Shown in pieces: positions 8,030 to 17,221 of a stretch of 64,000 bases of DNA. Position numbers and translations under genes: made by a program. Source of the stretch: Paraburkholderia sp. PREW-6R (GTDB lineage Bacteria > Pseudomonadota > Gammaproteobacteria > Burkholderiales > Burkholderiaceae). Position 1 is the first letter of the stretch. Every line of letters starts with the position of its first letter. The DNA lies in the NCBI RefSeq assembly GCF_039621805.1, contig NZ_CP155073.1:62001-126000 (forward strand). The letters are read 5' to 3'. Under the pieces are notes generated by a model. It was not told the DNA's origin. It ran no database searches and saw only the letters and a list, made by a program, of their open reading frames with translations.

Positions 8030-9433
8030 ATGAATAGTCCCAACACCGCCGGCGCGCCGTTCAGCGAATTGCCGCTACCGGCCGCGACGATCGCCAATCT
8101 GACGCAACTTGGCTACGTCGACATGACGCCGATTCAGGCCGCGAGTCTGCCGATCGCGCTCGCCGGGCAGGATCTGATTGCGCAGGCGAAAACCGGCAGC
8201 GGCAAGACCGCGGCGTTTTCGCTTGCATTGCTCAATCGTCTCGACGTGCGCAACTTCGCCGTGCAGGCCATGGTGCTGTGCCCCACGCGCGAACTCGCCG
8301 ATCAGGTCACGCAGGAAATCCGCCGCCTCGCTCGCGCCGAGGAAAACGTCAAGGTGCTGACGCTGTGCGGCGGCACGCCGATGCGTCCGCAGACCGCGAG
8401 CCTCGAACACGGCGCACATATCGTGGTCGGCACGCCGGGGCGCATCATGGATCACCTCGAACGCGGCAGTCTGCCGTTGCAATCGCTGAACACGCTGGTA
8501 CTCGACGAAGCGGACCGCATGCTCGACATGGGTTTTTTCGACGACATCGCCACGGTGGTGCGGCAATGTCCGAAAGAACGTCAAACGCTCCTTTTTTCGG
8601 CGACGTATCCCGAAGGCATCGTCAAATTGAGCCAGCAGTTCCTACGCAATCCGAAAGAAGTGAAGCTCGCCGAGCGGCACGACAACACCAAGATTCGCCA
8701 GCGTTTCTACGAAGTGACCGAGGACGAGCGTCTGCATGCAGTTGGCCTGTTGCTGAACCACTATCGGCCGGTCAGCACGCTCGCGTTCTGCAACACCAAA
8801 CAGCAGTGTCGCGATCTGCTCGACGTGCTTCGGGCGCAAGGTTTTCATGCGCTCGCGCTGCATGGCGAACTCGACCAGCGCGAACGCGATCAGGTGCTGA
8901 TCCAGTTTGCGAACCGCAGCTGCTCCGTGCTGGTTGCAACGGACGTCGCCGCGCGCGGTCTCGACATCGCGCAACTCGAGGCGGTGATCAACGTGGACGT
9001 GACGCCTGATCCGGAAGTGCATGTGCACCGTATTGGCCGCACCGGTCGCGCCGACCAGGAAGGCTGGGCGCTGAGCCTCGCGAGCATGAACGAGATGGGC
9101 CGCGTCGGCAATCTCGAACATGCGCAGAAGCGCGACGTGGAATGGCACAAGCTGTCGGAACTGAAAAGCGAGAGCAACGAACCGCTGCTGCCGCCCATGG
9201 AGACGCTGCAGATTCTCGGCGGCCGCAAGGAAAAGATCCGTCCCGGCGATGTGCTCGGCGCGCTCACCGGCGAAGCGGGCTTTGCCGGTTCGCAGATTGG
9301 CAAGATCAATGTGACCGAGATGTCCACCTACGTCGCGGTAGAACGCAGCATCGCGCGCGACGCGGTGCGCAAGCTGAGCGCCGGCAAGGTGAAAGGCAAG
9401 AAAGTCAAAGTGCGTCTGATGGACGACGCCTGA
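8030..9433 (+). CDS. dbpA: ATP-dependent RNA helicase DbpA
   Basis: A 467-residue DEAD-box helicase. In order: a Q motif (MTPIQAASLP), Walker A TGSGKT near residue 53, DEAD near 158, SAT near 187 and HRIGRTGR near 332. The C-terminal 70 residues (GDVLGALTGEAGF...VKGKKVKVRLMDD) form the DbpA RNA-recognition domain that binds hairpin 92 of 23S rRNA; this separates it from RhlE, SrmB and CsdA. DbpA acts in late assembly of the 50S subunit. ATG 8030 is preferred over a TTG 15 bases earlier. It is probably transcribed alone. Confidence 0.93.
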   Translation: MNSPNTAGAPFSELPLPAATIANLTQLGYVDMTPIQAASLPIALAGQDLIAQAKTGSGKTAAFSLALLNRLDVRNFAVQAMVLCPTRELADQVTQEIRRLARAEENVKVLTLCGGTPMRPQTASLEHGAHIVVGTPGRIMDHLERGSLPLQSLNTLVLDEADRMLDMGFFDDIATVVRQCPKERQTLLFSATYPEGIVKLSQQFLRNPKEVKLAERHDNTKIRQRFYEVTEDERLHAVGLLLNHYRPVSTLAFCNTKQQCRDLLDVLRAQGFHALALHGELDQRERDQVLIQFANRSCSVLVATDVAARGLDIAQLEAVINVDVTPDPEVHVHRIGRTGRADQEGWALSLASMNEMGRVGNLEHAQKRDVEWHKLSELKSESNEPLLPPMETLQILGGRKEKIRPGDVLGALTGEAGFAGSQIGKINVTEMSTYVAVERSIARDAVRKLSAGKVKGKKVKVRLMDDA

Positions 9434-9750
9434 TCGCGTGGCGGCGCGCTGGCCGTTGTGCTTGCGCGATCGTACGGGTCGCGCAAGCGCTTTGCATCAC
9501 GTCGCATCGCATCGCATTTCGTCATATTGCCAGGCTCTCCGCGCGGCTTCCCATGCATCCCGCAGAGCGCCGACCCCGCTGTGTCCCGTACCAAAGCGCC
9601 TTTGCGCCTGTCATGACGTAAACGCATGCCGCGCATGACAAAGTTTCGATTGTGACGCTTCATTGGCTGATGCCTAATTCATCGACCGGAACGGACGGCC
9701 TCGCTATGGCTGTTCGTCAATCCGCTGCCGGATGGAAAGGGAGACGCCTT
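9434..9750. other. Intergenic region dbpA to aminotransferase
   Basis: A 317-base gap. It holds a perfect 10-bp hairpin just after dbpA (listed separately) and a short run of the pentamer CGCAT near 9506-9520. No further gene or clear promoter was seen. Confidence 0.5.
9460..9492 (+). terminator. Hairpin after dbpA
   Basis: Arms GCTTGCGCGA (9460-9469) and TCGCGCAAGC (9479-9488) pair perfectly around a nine-base loop and are followed by GCTTTGC. The T tract is short, so termination efficiency is doubtful. Confidence 0.45.
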
Positions 9751-10905
9751 ATGCAGAGCGCTACGCAAACCCGCTCGAAATTGCCTGACGTAGGCACGAC
9801 GATATTTACCGTGATCGGCCAGCTTGCCGCGCAGTACGACGCGCTGAACCTGTCGCAAGGCGCGCCGAATTTCGCGCCGGACCCGAAACTCGTGGACGGT
9901 GTCGCGCAAGCCATGCGCGCCGGTCACAACCAGTACGCGCCGATGGCCGGCATCGCCCCATTGCGTGAAGCGCTCGCCGACAAGGTCGAGACGCTCTACG
10001 GCGTGCGCTACGATCCCGCCACTGAAGTCACCGTGATCGCCAGCGCGAGCGAAGGCTTGTACTCGGCGATCAGCGCGCTCGTGCATCCCGGCGACGAGGT
10101 AATCTACTTCGAGCCTTCGTTCGACAGCTACGGCCCAATCGTCCGCCTGCAAGGTGCGACGCCGGTGCCCATCAAACTGTCGCTGGACGACTTCCGCGTG
10201 GACTGGGACGAGGTCGCCGCGGCGATTACGCCTAGGACGCGGATGATTATCATCAACACGCCGCACAATCCGACGGCCACGGTATTGCGTGAGGCAGACG
10301 TCGCGCGGCTCAAGGCGATCACGCGCAACACCGATATCGTGATACTGGCCGACGAGGTGTACGAACACGTGGTGTTCGACGGCGCTAAACATCAGAGCAT
10401 GGCTTGCGACGCCGAACTGGCGGAGCGCAGCGTGATCGTGTCGTCGTTCGGCAAGTCGTATCACGTGACCGGATGGCGCGTAGGCTATTGCCTTGCGCCA
10501 GCCGCGCTGATGGATGAGATCCGCAAGGTCCATCAGTTCATGGTGTTTTCCGCCGACACGCCGATGCAGTACGCGTTCGTCGATGCGTTGGCGAATCGCG
10601 ACAGCTATCTCGGCTTGTCTGTGTTCTACCAGCAAAAGCGTGATCTGCTGATCGACGCATTGCGCGGTTCACGCTTCGAACTGTTGCCGAGCGAAGGCTC
10701 GTTCTTCATGCTCGCGCGCTTCCGCGGCTTCTCTGAAGAAAGCGACAGCGACTTCGTTTTACGTCTGATTCGCGACGCGCGCGTTGCCACGATTCCGCTT
10801 TCCGCTTTCTATACCGATGGCACCGACTCCGGTTTGATTCGCCTGAGCTTCTCGAAGGACGACGCAACGCTGCTCGAAGGTGCGCGGCGTTTGTGCGAAA
10901 TCTGA
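9751..10905 (+). CDS. PLP-dependent aminotransferase, YbdL-like (methionine aminotransferase)
   Basis: A 384-residue fold-type I aminotransferase closest in pattern to E. coli YbdL, which prefers methionine, and to kynurenine aminotransferases. Visible motifs: LNLSQGAPNF near the start, NTPHNPTA (PLP-binding asparagine), LADEVYEHVVFDG, and SSFGKSYHVTGWRVGY near residue 235 with the Schiff-base lysine. GGGAGA stands before ATG 9751. The substrate-binding protein gene follows 54 bases later on the same strand, so the pair may serve uptake and transamination of an amino acid. The exact substrate cannot be read from sequence. Confidence 0.88.
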   Translation: MQSATQTRSKLPDVGTTIFTVIGQLAAQYDALNLSQGAPNFAPDPKLVDGVAQAMRAGHNQYAPMAGIAPLREALADKVETLYGVRYDPATEVTVIASASEGLYSAISALVHPGDEVIYFEPSFDSYGPIVRLQGATPVPIKLSLDDFRVDWDEVAAAITPRTRMIIINTPHNPTATVLREADVARLKAITRNTDIVILADEVYEHVVFDGAKHQSMACDAELAERSVIVSSFGKSYHVTGWRVGYCLAPAALMDEIRKVHQFMVFSADTPMQYAFVDALANRDSYLGLSVFYQQKRDLLIDALRGSRFELLPSEGSFFMLARFRGFSEESDSDFVLRLIRDARVATIPLSAFYTDGTDSGLIRLSFSKDDATLLEGARRLCEI

Positions 10906-10959
10906 TGACGCGCTGCATGCATGCGTGACGACACTATCGAACCAGAAAAGGATCTGCCG

Positions 10960-11754
10960 ATGACATTGCTCAAGCCTCTCTTCGCGCTGGTCTGCGCGTG
11001 CGCGTCGCTGATAGGCATACCTGCCGCGAGCGCAGCCGATACGTCCACATTGCGTTTTGGACTTGAAGCACAGTATCCGCCGTTCGAATCGAAGGGTGCC
11101 AATGGCGAGTTGCAAGGCCTCGATATCGACGTGGGAAATGCCGTGTGCGCGGCCGCGCACATGACCTGCAAATGGGTCGAAACATCATTCGATGGCTTGA
11201 TCCCTGCATTGCAGGGTCGCAAGTTCGACGCAATCAATTCGGCGATGAACGCGACGGAAAAGCGCCGTCAGGCGATCGATTTCACGGCGGTGGTTTATCG
11301 CGTGCCGTCACAGTTGATTGCAAAGCGCGACAGCGGTTTGCTACCGACTCCGGAATCGTTAAAGGGCAAACGTGTCGGCGTGTTGCAGGCGTCCATTCAG
11401 GAGAACTTTGCGAAAGCGCATTGGGAGCCGGCTGGCGTGACTATCGTTCCGTATCAGGATCAGAATCAGGCGTATGCGGACCTTCTGGCGGGGCGTCTGG
11501 ATGCCACGCTCGTGCTGGCGCCGGCGGGGCAGACCGGATTTCTTTCCAAGCCTGAAGGCAAGGACTATGCGTTCGTCGGCCAGCCCGTGCGCGACGACAG
11601 GATTCTCGGCAGCGGCATTGCATACGGGATTCGTAAAGGCGATACCGCGCTGCGTGACAGGTTGAACGCGGCCATCGCGAAAGTGCAGGCCGACGGCACC
11701 GTGAAGACGCTTGCCGCAAAATATCTCGGCAATATCGATGTGAGCGTGAAGTAG
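10960..11754 (+). CDS. Periplasmic amino-acid-binding protein of an ABC transporter
   Basis: A 264-residue solute-binding protein of the polar amino acid family (ArgT/HisJ/FliY type). A signal peptide ends in AASA-AD near residues 24-27. The mature start LRFGLEAQYPPFESKGANGELQGLDIDV is typical, and FDGLIPALQGRKFDAI-x-SAMNAT resembles the lysine/arginine/ornithine binders. No permease or ATPase gene is adjacent, so it is an orphan receptor here and may dock on a transporter encoded elsewhere. ATG 10960 is preceded by AAAAGGA and gives a proper signal peptide. A strong terminator follows about 95 bases after the stop. Confidence 0.9.
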   Translation: MTLLKPLFALVCACASLIGIPAASAADTSTLRFGLEAQYPPFESKGANGELQGLDIDVGNAVCAAAHMTCKWVETSFDGLIPALQGRKFDAINSAMNATEKRRQAIDFTAVVYRVPSQLIAKRDSGLLPTPESLKGKRVGVLQASIQENFAKAHWEPAGVTIVPYQDQNQAYADLLAGRLDATLVLAPAGQTGFLSKPEGKDYAFVGQPVRDDRILGSGIAYGIRKGDTALRDRLNAAIAKVQADGTVKTLAAKYLGNIDVSVK

Positions 11755-11848
11755 GTTTTCTGGTATGCGGGACGCGCGGGCGGTGGCGACATGCAGACGC
11801 AACGGGGGAGCGTTTCTGCCCACGCGTGTATGAGAATCCGAACAGCAA

Positions 11849-11880
11849 AAAGCCCGGTTAGCGTTCGCTAACCGGGCTTT
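11849..11880. terminator. Bidirectional rho-independent terminator
   Basis: A perfect 15-bp stem with a two-base loop, arms 11849-11863 and 11866-11880, beginning AAAGCCCGG and ending CCGGGCTTT. On the minus strand a run of five Ts follows, serving the tRNA-Lys transcript. On the plus strand the stem ends in TTT and would serve the binding-protein gene. Confidence 0.9.
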
Positions 11881-11888
11881 GAATTCTT

Positions 11889-11964
11889 TGGTGGGGCGTG
11901 AGTGACTCGAACACTCGACCTACGGATTAAGAGTCCGCTGCTCTACCAACTGAGCTAACGCCCC
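11889..11964 (-). tRNA. tRNA-Lys (CTT)
   Basis: A 76-base cloverleaf including an encoded CCA. The acceptor stem GGGGCGT/ACGCCCC pairs perfectly, the D-arm contains GCTCAGTTGGTAGAGC, the anticodon loop is CTCTTAA with anticodon CTT, and the T loop is TTCGAGT. It lies alone on the minus strand, ending about eight bases before the bidirectional terminator. Confidence 0.97.
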
Positions 11965-12166
11965 AAACAGAAGCGAAATTATGCAGCAACTTTTCGGGAT
12001 TGCCAAGTCCCTTTAGCAGATTTCCTAAAAAATCCGCGCGACAAAGTGGAGGGCTGCCTCTCCCGATAAACGGCATCCAGAAAGCCGCGCGATTCATCGT
12101 CCCGGTATCATGTTGCGGACACCTTGCCGTTCGACGCGTCGCGCGGCTTTTGATCCGGGGGACGCC

Positions 12167-12571
12167 ATGGATGACAAAGAGATTACGGAACTGCTGGATC
12201 GCATCCTTGCGCCATGGGTGAGAGCGTTGACGCTCACGCCGGTTAAAGTGGACGACGAAAGCGCGACGCTGCGTCTGCCGTTTTCCGGCGGCCTGCGCCA
12301 CTCGGGCGGCGTGATCTGCGGCCAGGTGTTCATGGCCGCCGCCGACACCGCGATGATCGTCGCCATTTCGGCCGCTCTCGGCGGTTTCAAGCCGATGAGC
12401 ACCGTGTCACTCAACATCAATTTCATGCGCACGGTCCGTAAGGGCGACGTGCTGATCACCGCGCGCGTGCTGCGCATGGGCCGCAATCTCGTGTTTGGCG
12501 AAGTCGAATTGTTCGATGAAAGCGGCAACATGGCCGTTCACGCCACGACCACTTACGCGCTGCTCGATTAG
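12167..12571 (+). CDS. PaaI-family hotdog thioesterase
   Basis: A 134-residue single-hotdog-domain protein of the PaaI/YdiI thioesterase family, which hydrolyses acyl- or aryl-CoA esters. The family core is visible: LRHSGGVICGQVFMAAADTAM near residues 44-64, where relatives have HGG and an acidic catalytic residue, followed by STVSLNINFMRTVRKGD. ATG 12167 with GGGGGAC before it is preferred over a longer upstream frame. The patatin gene follows 35 bases later on the same strand, so a shared transcript and a lipid/acyl role are plausible. Substrate unknown. Confidence 0.85.
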   Translation: MDDKEITELLDRILAPWVRALTLTPVKVDDESATLRLPFSGGLRHSGGVICGQVFMAAADTAMIVAISAALGGFKPMSTVSLNINFMRTVRKGDVLITARVLRMGRNLVFGEVELFDESGNMAVHATTTYALLD

Positions 12572-12606
12572 CGGCAGTCATCGGCGGCTTAAGAGGAACT
12601 GACAGG

Positions 12607-13503
12607 ATGTTCGATCAGGTCGTATTCGCCGGCGGCGGCAATCGCTGCTGGTGGCAGGCAGGTTTCTGGGACGTCGTCCAGCCGGAACTGCATATTCGCC
12701 CTCGTGTCATCACCGGCATTTCGGCTGGCGCGGCGACCGCGTGCATGCTTTACACGAACGACTCGGCCTCGGTCATGCGCTATTACGAGGAGGCGCTGCG
12801 CCACAATACGCGCAACGCTTACTGGGGCAATCTGTTGCGCGGCCAGTCGGTGTTTCCGCATTACCGCATTTACCGGCAGGCGCTGCTGGACATTTACGGC
12901 GACAAATTTTCGACGCTTGCTGACGCCAGCGCGCCGGAAATCCGCATCGGCGTGTCGCATCTGCCGCGTTGGCTCGGCGCGCGCAGCGCGGTCGCGGCCG
13001 GTTTGATCGCATACAACATCGAAAAATATGTTCGCAAGACGCTGCATCCCACGCTTGGACAAACGTTAGGTTTTCATCCTGAGTTCGTGCGGGCGCAGGA
13101 TTGCGCAACCGTCGAAGATCTTGCGGATCTGATCCTGCAATCGTCGAGTACGCCGCCTTTTACTCCGGTCTTGCGGCGCAACGGGCGGCCGGTGCTCGAC
13201 GGCGGCATGGTCGACAACGTCCCTGTCGGTGCGCTCGACGCCGACGCGCCCGGCAATGTGCTGGTGATGGTCACGCGGCTGTATCCAAGGCCGCAGATGT
13301 TCGTCGTCCCGCACGGCGTGCAGCAACGGCTCTACGTGCAGCCGTCGCGCAAGGTGCCGATCTCGAGCTGGGATTACACCAGCCCGGCGCAGATGGCGCA
13401 TGCGTACAACCTCGGTCGCACCGACGGTGAGACGTTTCTCGAACGCCTTCCAGGTCTGCTGGACGCGAGCGCGAGGAACGAGACGGCTCAGGTGTCTCTC
13501 TAG
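12607..13503 (+). CDS. Patatin-like phospholipase
   Basis: A 298-residue patatin-fold acyl hydrolase. All catalytic elements are present: the glycine-rich oxyanion loop GGGNRC (residues 9-14), the nucleophile elbow GISAG with Ser39, and the catalytic aspartate in DGGMVDNVP near residue 198. There is no signal peptide, so it is probably cytosolic, acting on membrane lipids or acyl esters. It follows the thioesterase gene closely. A terminator separates it from the convergent hydroxyacid dehydrogenase gene. Confidence 0.9.
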   Translation: MFDQVVFAGGGNRCWWQAGFWDVVQPELHIRPRVITGISAGAATACMLYTNDSASVMRYYEEALRHNTRNAYWGNLLRGQSVFPHYRIYRQALLDIYGDKFSTLADASAPEIRIGVSHLPRWLGARSAVAAGLIAYNIEKYVRKTLHPTLGQTLGFHPEFVRAQDCATVEDLADLILQSSSTPPFTPVLRRNGRPVLDGGMVDNVPVGALDADAPGNVLVMVTRLYPRPQMFVVPHGVQQRLYVQPSRKVPISSWDYTSPAQMAHAYNLGRTDGETFLERLPGLLDASARNETAQVSL

Positions 13504-13554
13504 CCGGAGTGCCGGTCGAAGGCGGTCATCAGGCGCGCGCTCGCAGGAAAAAGA

Positions 13555-13574
13555 AAGGCGCCCAGAGGCGCCTT
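13555..13574. terminator. Bidirectional terminator between patatin and hydroxyacid dehydrogenase
   Basis: Arms AAGGCGCC (13555-13562) and GGCGCCTT (13567-13574) around CAGA. On the minus strand the stem is followed by TCTTTTT, so it mainly serves the dehydrogenase gene; the patatin gene reads into it from the left. Confidence 0.75.
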
Positions 13575-13594
13575 GGCTTGCAGGTACAGCGGTT

Positions 13595-14608
13595 TTATCG
13601 CCGGCGTCCGCCCTGCAACGCTTCGGGATTGGCGACGCTCGCGGTGTCGCCCGCATCGAACGCGAGGATGTTCCTGAAAGCCGCGGTGAAGTACTGCTCA
13701 TAGCTCTCGCGCTCCACATAGCCGATGTGCGGCGTGCAGATCACGTTTTCCATGCGCAGCAGGCTGTAGCCCTGCAGGATAGGCTCGCTTTCGTACACGT
13801 CGATCGCGACCATCCCCGGACGGTTGTGCGACAGCGCGTTGACCAGCGCATTCTCGTCGAGCAGTTCGGCCCGGCTCGTGTTCACGAGCAACGCGGTCGG
13901 CTTCATCCGCATCAGATCTTCCTGCTTGACGATGCCACGCGTGTCGTCATGCAGACGCAAATGCAGCGACAGCACATCGCTCTGTTCGAAGAGCGCCTCG
14001 CGGCTCTCCGCCACGCCGTAACCGTCGGCGCGCGCGGCTTCGCGCGAATGTTCACGGCCCCAGATCAGCACGTTCATGCCGAAAGCCTTGCCATAGCCGG
14101 CAACCAGGCGCCCGATCTTGCCGTAACCCCAGATGCCGAGCGTCTGCCCGCGCAGGACCTGACCTAAACCGAAGTTCGGTGGCAGCGCCGACGTCTTCAG
14201 CCCCGACTGCTGCCAGGCGCCCTGCTTAAGGTTTGCTACGTATTGCGGAATGCGGCGTTGCGCGGCCATGATGAGAGCCCAGGTCAGCTCGGCCGGTGCA
14301 TATGGCGAACCCGTGCCTTCCAGCACGGCAATGCCGCGTTCGGTACAGGCGTGCAGGTCGATGTGGCTCGACACTTTGCCCGTCTGGCTGATCATGCGCA
14401 AACGCGGCAGTTTGTCGAGCAGTTGGGAGTTGATGCGGGTACGTTCGCGAATCAGCACGAGCGCATCGACTTCGGACAGACGGCTTGCGAGTTGTCCAAG
14501 ACCGCGAACTGTATTGTTGAAAACCTTGACCTCATGGTCGGCCAGCAAATGAAAGCAATCGAGCTTGCGGACGGCGTCCTGGTAATCGTCGAGGATGGCA
14601 ATCTTCAT
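13595..14608 (-). CDS. D-2-hydroxyacid dehydrogenase family protein
   Basis: A 337-residue NAD(P)-dependent dehydrogenase of the D-isomer-specific 2-hydroxyacid family, to which D-lactate, glycerate and phosphoglycerate dehydrogenases belong. It has the Rossmann motif GYGKIG near residue 160, the substrate arginine in VNTSRAELLD near 240, and the catalytic histidine in TPHIGYV near 298. ATG 14608 gives the usual start MKIAILDDYQD. The exact substrate is not evident. A perfect CRP-type palindrome lies 63 bases upstream, so cAMP-CRP (or a relative) may control it. Confidence 0.88.
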   Translation of the reverse strand: MKIAILDDYQDAVRKLDCFHLLADHEVKVFNNTVRGLGQLASRLSEVDALVLIRERTRINSQLLDKLPRLRMISQTGKVSSHIDLHACTERGIAVLEGTGSPYAPAELTWALIMAAQRRIPQYVANLKQGAWQQSGLKTSALPPNFGLGQVLRGQTLGIWGYGKIGRLVAGYGKAFGMNVLIWGREHSREAARADGYGVAESREALFEQSDVLSLHLRLHDDTRGIVKQEDLMRMKPTALLVNTSRAELLDENALVNALSHNRPGMVAIDVYESEPILQGYSLLRMENVICTPHIGYVERESYEQYFTAAFRNILAFDAGDTASVANPEALQGGRRR

Positions 14609-15010
14609 GATGTCTGTCTTGCGACGCACCTTGGCGGTGCGGAACGGAGTGTTATGCTGACTGTCCCACCATGTGACCTAGGTCACATGCCGGACTGGCT
14701 GGATGCCTTACCGTAGAAGCTCCCGCAAAAGACGGCGGCGCCACAGTAAGGCCGATTGACATCGTTTTTAACAGTTTGTTGCGTGTAGAGGCAAGCCGCT
14801 TTACAGACGGTTGCAGAAGCCGTCCGCCGGCGCCCCGCCCAGCAAGCCGTGTAGCCCAATGATGACCTGCGCAATGGCGCGTCGGAATCGTTTGAAACCG
14901 GGTTGAATCTGGTCCGATCCCTGACGCGATGTATTGAACGCCTCTCGCGAGCAGCGTCCATTTCTGGGCTTGTACCGTTTTTCTATTGTTATCAAAACGG
15001 AGACAGGTCG
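14609..15010. other. Divergent regulatory region between hydroxyacid dehydrogenase and pckG
   Basis: A 402-base divergent gap. It carries the CRP-type palindrome at 14671-14688. ACGGAGACAGG before 15011 is the pckG ribosome site. No other gene is visible. Confidence 0.6.
14671..14688. promoter_or_regulatory. CRP/Vfr-type binding site
   Basis: An 18-bp perfect palindrome, ATGTGACCTAGGTCACAT, matching the cAMP-receptor-protein consensus TGTGA-N6-TCACA exactly. It is 63 bases from the dehydrogenase start and 322 from pckG, so it is better placed for the former. A GntR-type operator is a weaker alternative. Confidence 0.65.
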
Positions 15011-16879
15011 ATGAATCTTCCCTCGTTCGAAGGACAGTCCGCCATTCAAACGTCCGCAGGCGCACCCGCCTGGGTCAAGCACCAGAAACTGATCGAGTGG
15101 GTCCAGCGGGTCGCCGCCTTGACCCAGCCCGAGACGATCGTCTGGTGTGACGGCTCCAAGGAGGAATATGACCGCCTGTGTGCTCAGATGGTCGAAGCGG
15201 GCACCCTCCGCCAGCTCAATCCAGCGAAACGTCCCAATTCCTATCTGGCGTGGTCCGATCCTTCCGACGTCGCGCGTGTCGAAGATCGCACCTTTATCTG
15301 CTCGCAACGTCCCGAAGATGCGGGCCCGACGAACAACTGGATCGCGCCGGCTGAAATGCGTTCCACGCTCGACGGTCTGTTCGAAGGCGCCATGCGCGGC
15401 CGCACGATGTATGTCGTGCCGTTCTCGATGGGCCCGCTCGGTTCGCCGATTGCGCACATTGGCGTGGAACTGAGCGACAGTCCCTACGTGGTGACCAACA
15501 TGCGGATTATGACCCGCATGGGCCGCAAGGTGTACGACGTGCTGGGCGAAGACGGCGAATTCGTGCCGTGTGTTCACTCGGTGGGCGCACCGCTCGCAGC
15601 CGGCGCGCAGGACGTGCCGTGGCCGTGCAACGACACGAAGTACATTGTTCACTTCCCGGAGTCGCGTGAAATCTGGAGCTATGGGTCGGGTTACGGCGGC
15701 AACGCACTGCTCGGCAAGAAATGCTTTGCGCTGCGTATCGCGTCGACCATGGGCCGCGACGAAGGCTGGCTCGCCGAACACATGCTGATTCTCGGCGTGA
15801 CTTCGCCGGACGGTCACAAGCATCACGTGGCAGCGGCGTTTCCGTCGGCGTGCGGCAAGACCAATTTCGCGATGCTGATTCCGCCGCAAGGGCTGAGCGG
15901 CTGGACCATCTCCACGATTGGCGACGACATCGCGTGGATCAAGCCGGGCAAGGACGGCCGCCTCTACGCAATCAATCCGGAAGCCGGCTATTTCGGCGTG
16001 GCACCCGGCACGAGCGAAAAGACCAATTACAACGCCATGGCCACGCTGAAGGAAAACGTGATCTTCACGAACGTCGCGCTGACCGACGACGGCGATGTTT
16101 GGTGGGAAGGCATGACCGACGAGCCGCCGGCGCATCTGATCGACTGGCAGGGCAACGACTGGACGCCGGCTGACGCGAAGAAAAGCGGCCGCAAGGCAGC
16201 GCATCCGAATGCGCGCTTTACAGCGCCGGCCTCGCAGTGCCCCTCGATCGACGCGGACTGGGAGAATCCCGCGGGCGTGGCGATCGACGCGTTCATCTTC
16301 GGCGGCCGCCGCTCCACGACCGTTCCGCTCGTCACGGAAGCGCGTAACTGGGTCGAAGGCGTGTACATGGCCGCGACTATGGGCTCGGAGACCACAGCCG
16401 CCGCGGCGGGCCAGCAGGGCGTCGTGCGTCGCGATCCGTTCGCGATGCTGCCGTTCTGCGGCTACAACATGAGCGACTATTTCGGTCACTGGCTGAAAAC
16501 CGGCGAGCGGCTTGCGCAAATGAACGCGAAGCTGCCGAAAATCTTCTGCGTGAACTGGTTCCGCAAAGACGCAAACGGCAAGTTCGTATGGCCGGGCTTC
16601 GGCGAGAACATGCGGGTGCTCGGCTGGATGGTCGGGCGCATCGAGGGCACGACGCAGGGTGAAGAGCATGCGTTCGGGCTGTCGCCGCACTATGACGACA
16701 TCGACTGGAGCGGCTTGAATTTCACCCGCGAGCAGTTCGAGCAGGTCATTTCCGTCGATGACAACGCTTGGCGCGACGAACTCGCGCTCCACGCGGAATT
16801 GTTCGACACGCTGCAGCACGGACTGCCGCCAGCGCTCGCCCAAGCGAAGGCCTCGCTGGAAGCCAAGCTTGTCGCCTGA
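15011..16879 (+). CDS. pckG: Phosphoenolpyruvate carboxykinase (GTP)
   Basis: A 622-residue GTP-dependent PEP carboxykinase, converting oxaloacetate and GTP to PEP, CO2 and GDP, the first committed step of gluconeogenesis. Length and motifs fit the GTP type, not the shorter ATP enzyme: [13 protein letters not shown] near residue 280 holds the kinase-1a P-loop with the reactive cysteine, TIGDDIAW the metal-binding kinase-2 site, and [12 protein letters not shown] the guanine-binding region near 540. The ATG is preceded by GGAGACAGG. It is monocistronic: long leader upstream, strong terminator downstream. Confidence 0.97.
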   Translation: MNLPSFEGQSAIQTSAGAPAWVKHQKLIEWVQRVAALTQPETIVWCDGSKEEYDRLCAQMVEAGTLRQLNPAKRPNSYLAWSDPSDVARVEDRTFICSQRPEDAGPTNNWIAPAEMRSTLDGLFEGAMRGRTMYVVPFSMGPLGSPIAHIGVELSDSPYVVTNMRIMTRMGRKVYDVLGEDGEFVPCVHSVGAPLAAGAQDVPWPCNDTKYIVHFPESREIWSYGSGYGGNALLGKKCFALRIASTMGRDEGWLAEHMLILGVTSPDGHKHHVAAAFPSACGKTNFAMLIPPQGLSGWTISTIGDDIAWIKPGKDGRLYAINPEAGYFGVAPGTSEKTNYNAMATLKENVIFTNVALTDDGDVWWEGMTDEPPAHLIDWQGNDWTPADAKKSGRKAAHPNARFTAPASQCPSIDADWENPAGVAIDAFIFGGRRSTTVPLVTEARNWVEGVYMAATMGSETTAAAAGQQGVVRRDPFAMLPFCGYNMSDYFGHWLKTGERLAQMNAKLPKIFCVNWFRKDANGKFVWPGFGENMRVLGWMVGRIEGTTQGEEHAFGLSPHYDDIDWSGLNFTREQFEQVISVDDNAWRDELALHAELFDTLQHGLPPALAQAKASLEAKLVA

Positions 16880-17221
16880 TTAGGTGAGTGGTCACTTCGC
16901 AGAAAAGCCGCCTTTGGGCGGCTTTTTTCATTTGTGGCGGCTGTGAAAGCGGCAAGCGGCCGAGTCCAGGCGCTTAGCGCGACATCTGCGTCTGTTCGAA
17001 CAAAAAAGACAGTGCAAGCTGCACTGCAGCAGATTGTTGCTGCCGACGGAACAATTGACGCTCGTGCCCTACATTGGAGAGTACAGTCGCACGAATTTCT
17101 ACATATTTTCCGCTATCGCGGGCAACTTCTGCACGATTTCACGAGTCGTAGGAGAATTCCAAGTTCGCTTCGCTGGTTTTCACCGATTGTCAGGAAGCAG
17201 TAACAAGGCAGGAGTTGTCAA
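16880..17221. other. Intergenic region between pckG and LysR gene
   Basis: A 342-base gap. It begins with the pckG terminator (listed separately). A perfect inverted repeat CAGTGCA-AGC-TGCACTG lies at 17010-17026, about 195 bases before the LysR gene, and could be an operator. No gene is seen. Confidence 0.45.
16903..16928 (+). terminator. Rho-independent terminator of pckG
   Basis: Arms AAAAGCCGCC (16903-16912) and GGCGGCTTTT (16917-16926) with a four-base loop run into a T6 tract, 23 bases after the pckG stop. Confidence 0.92.

Noticed and set aside
14801..16843. A 680-codon open frame antisense to pckG
   Set aside because: The sense strand encodes an intact PEP carboxykinase with all motifs; the antisense product is a His/Arg-rich shadow with no domain, as expected in GC-rich DNA.
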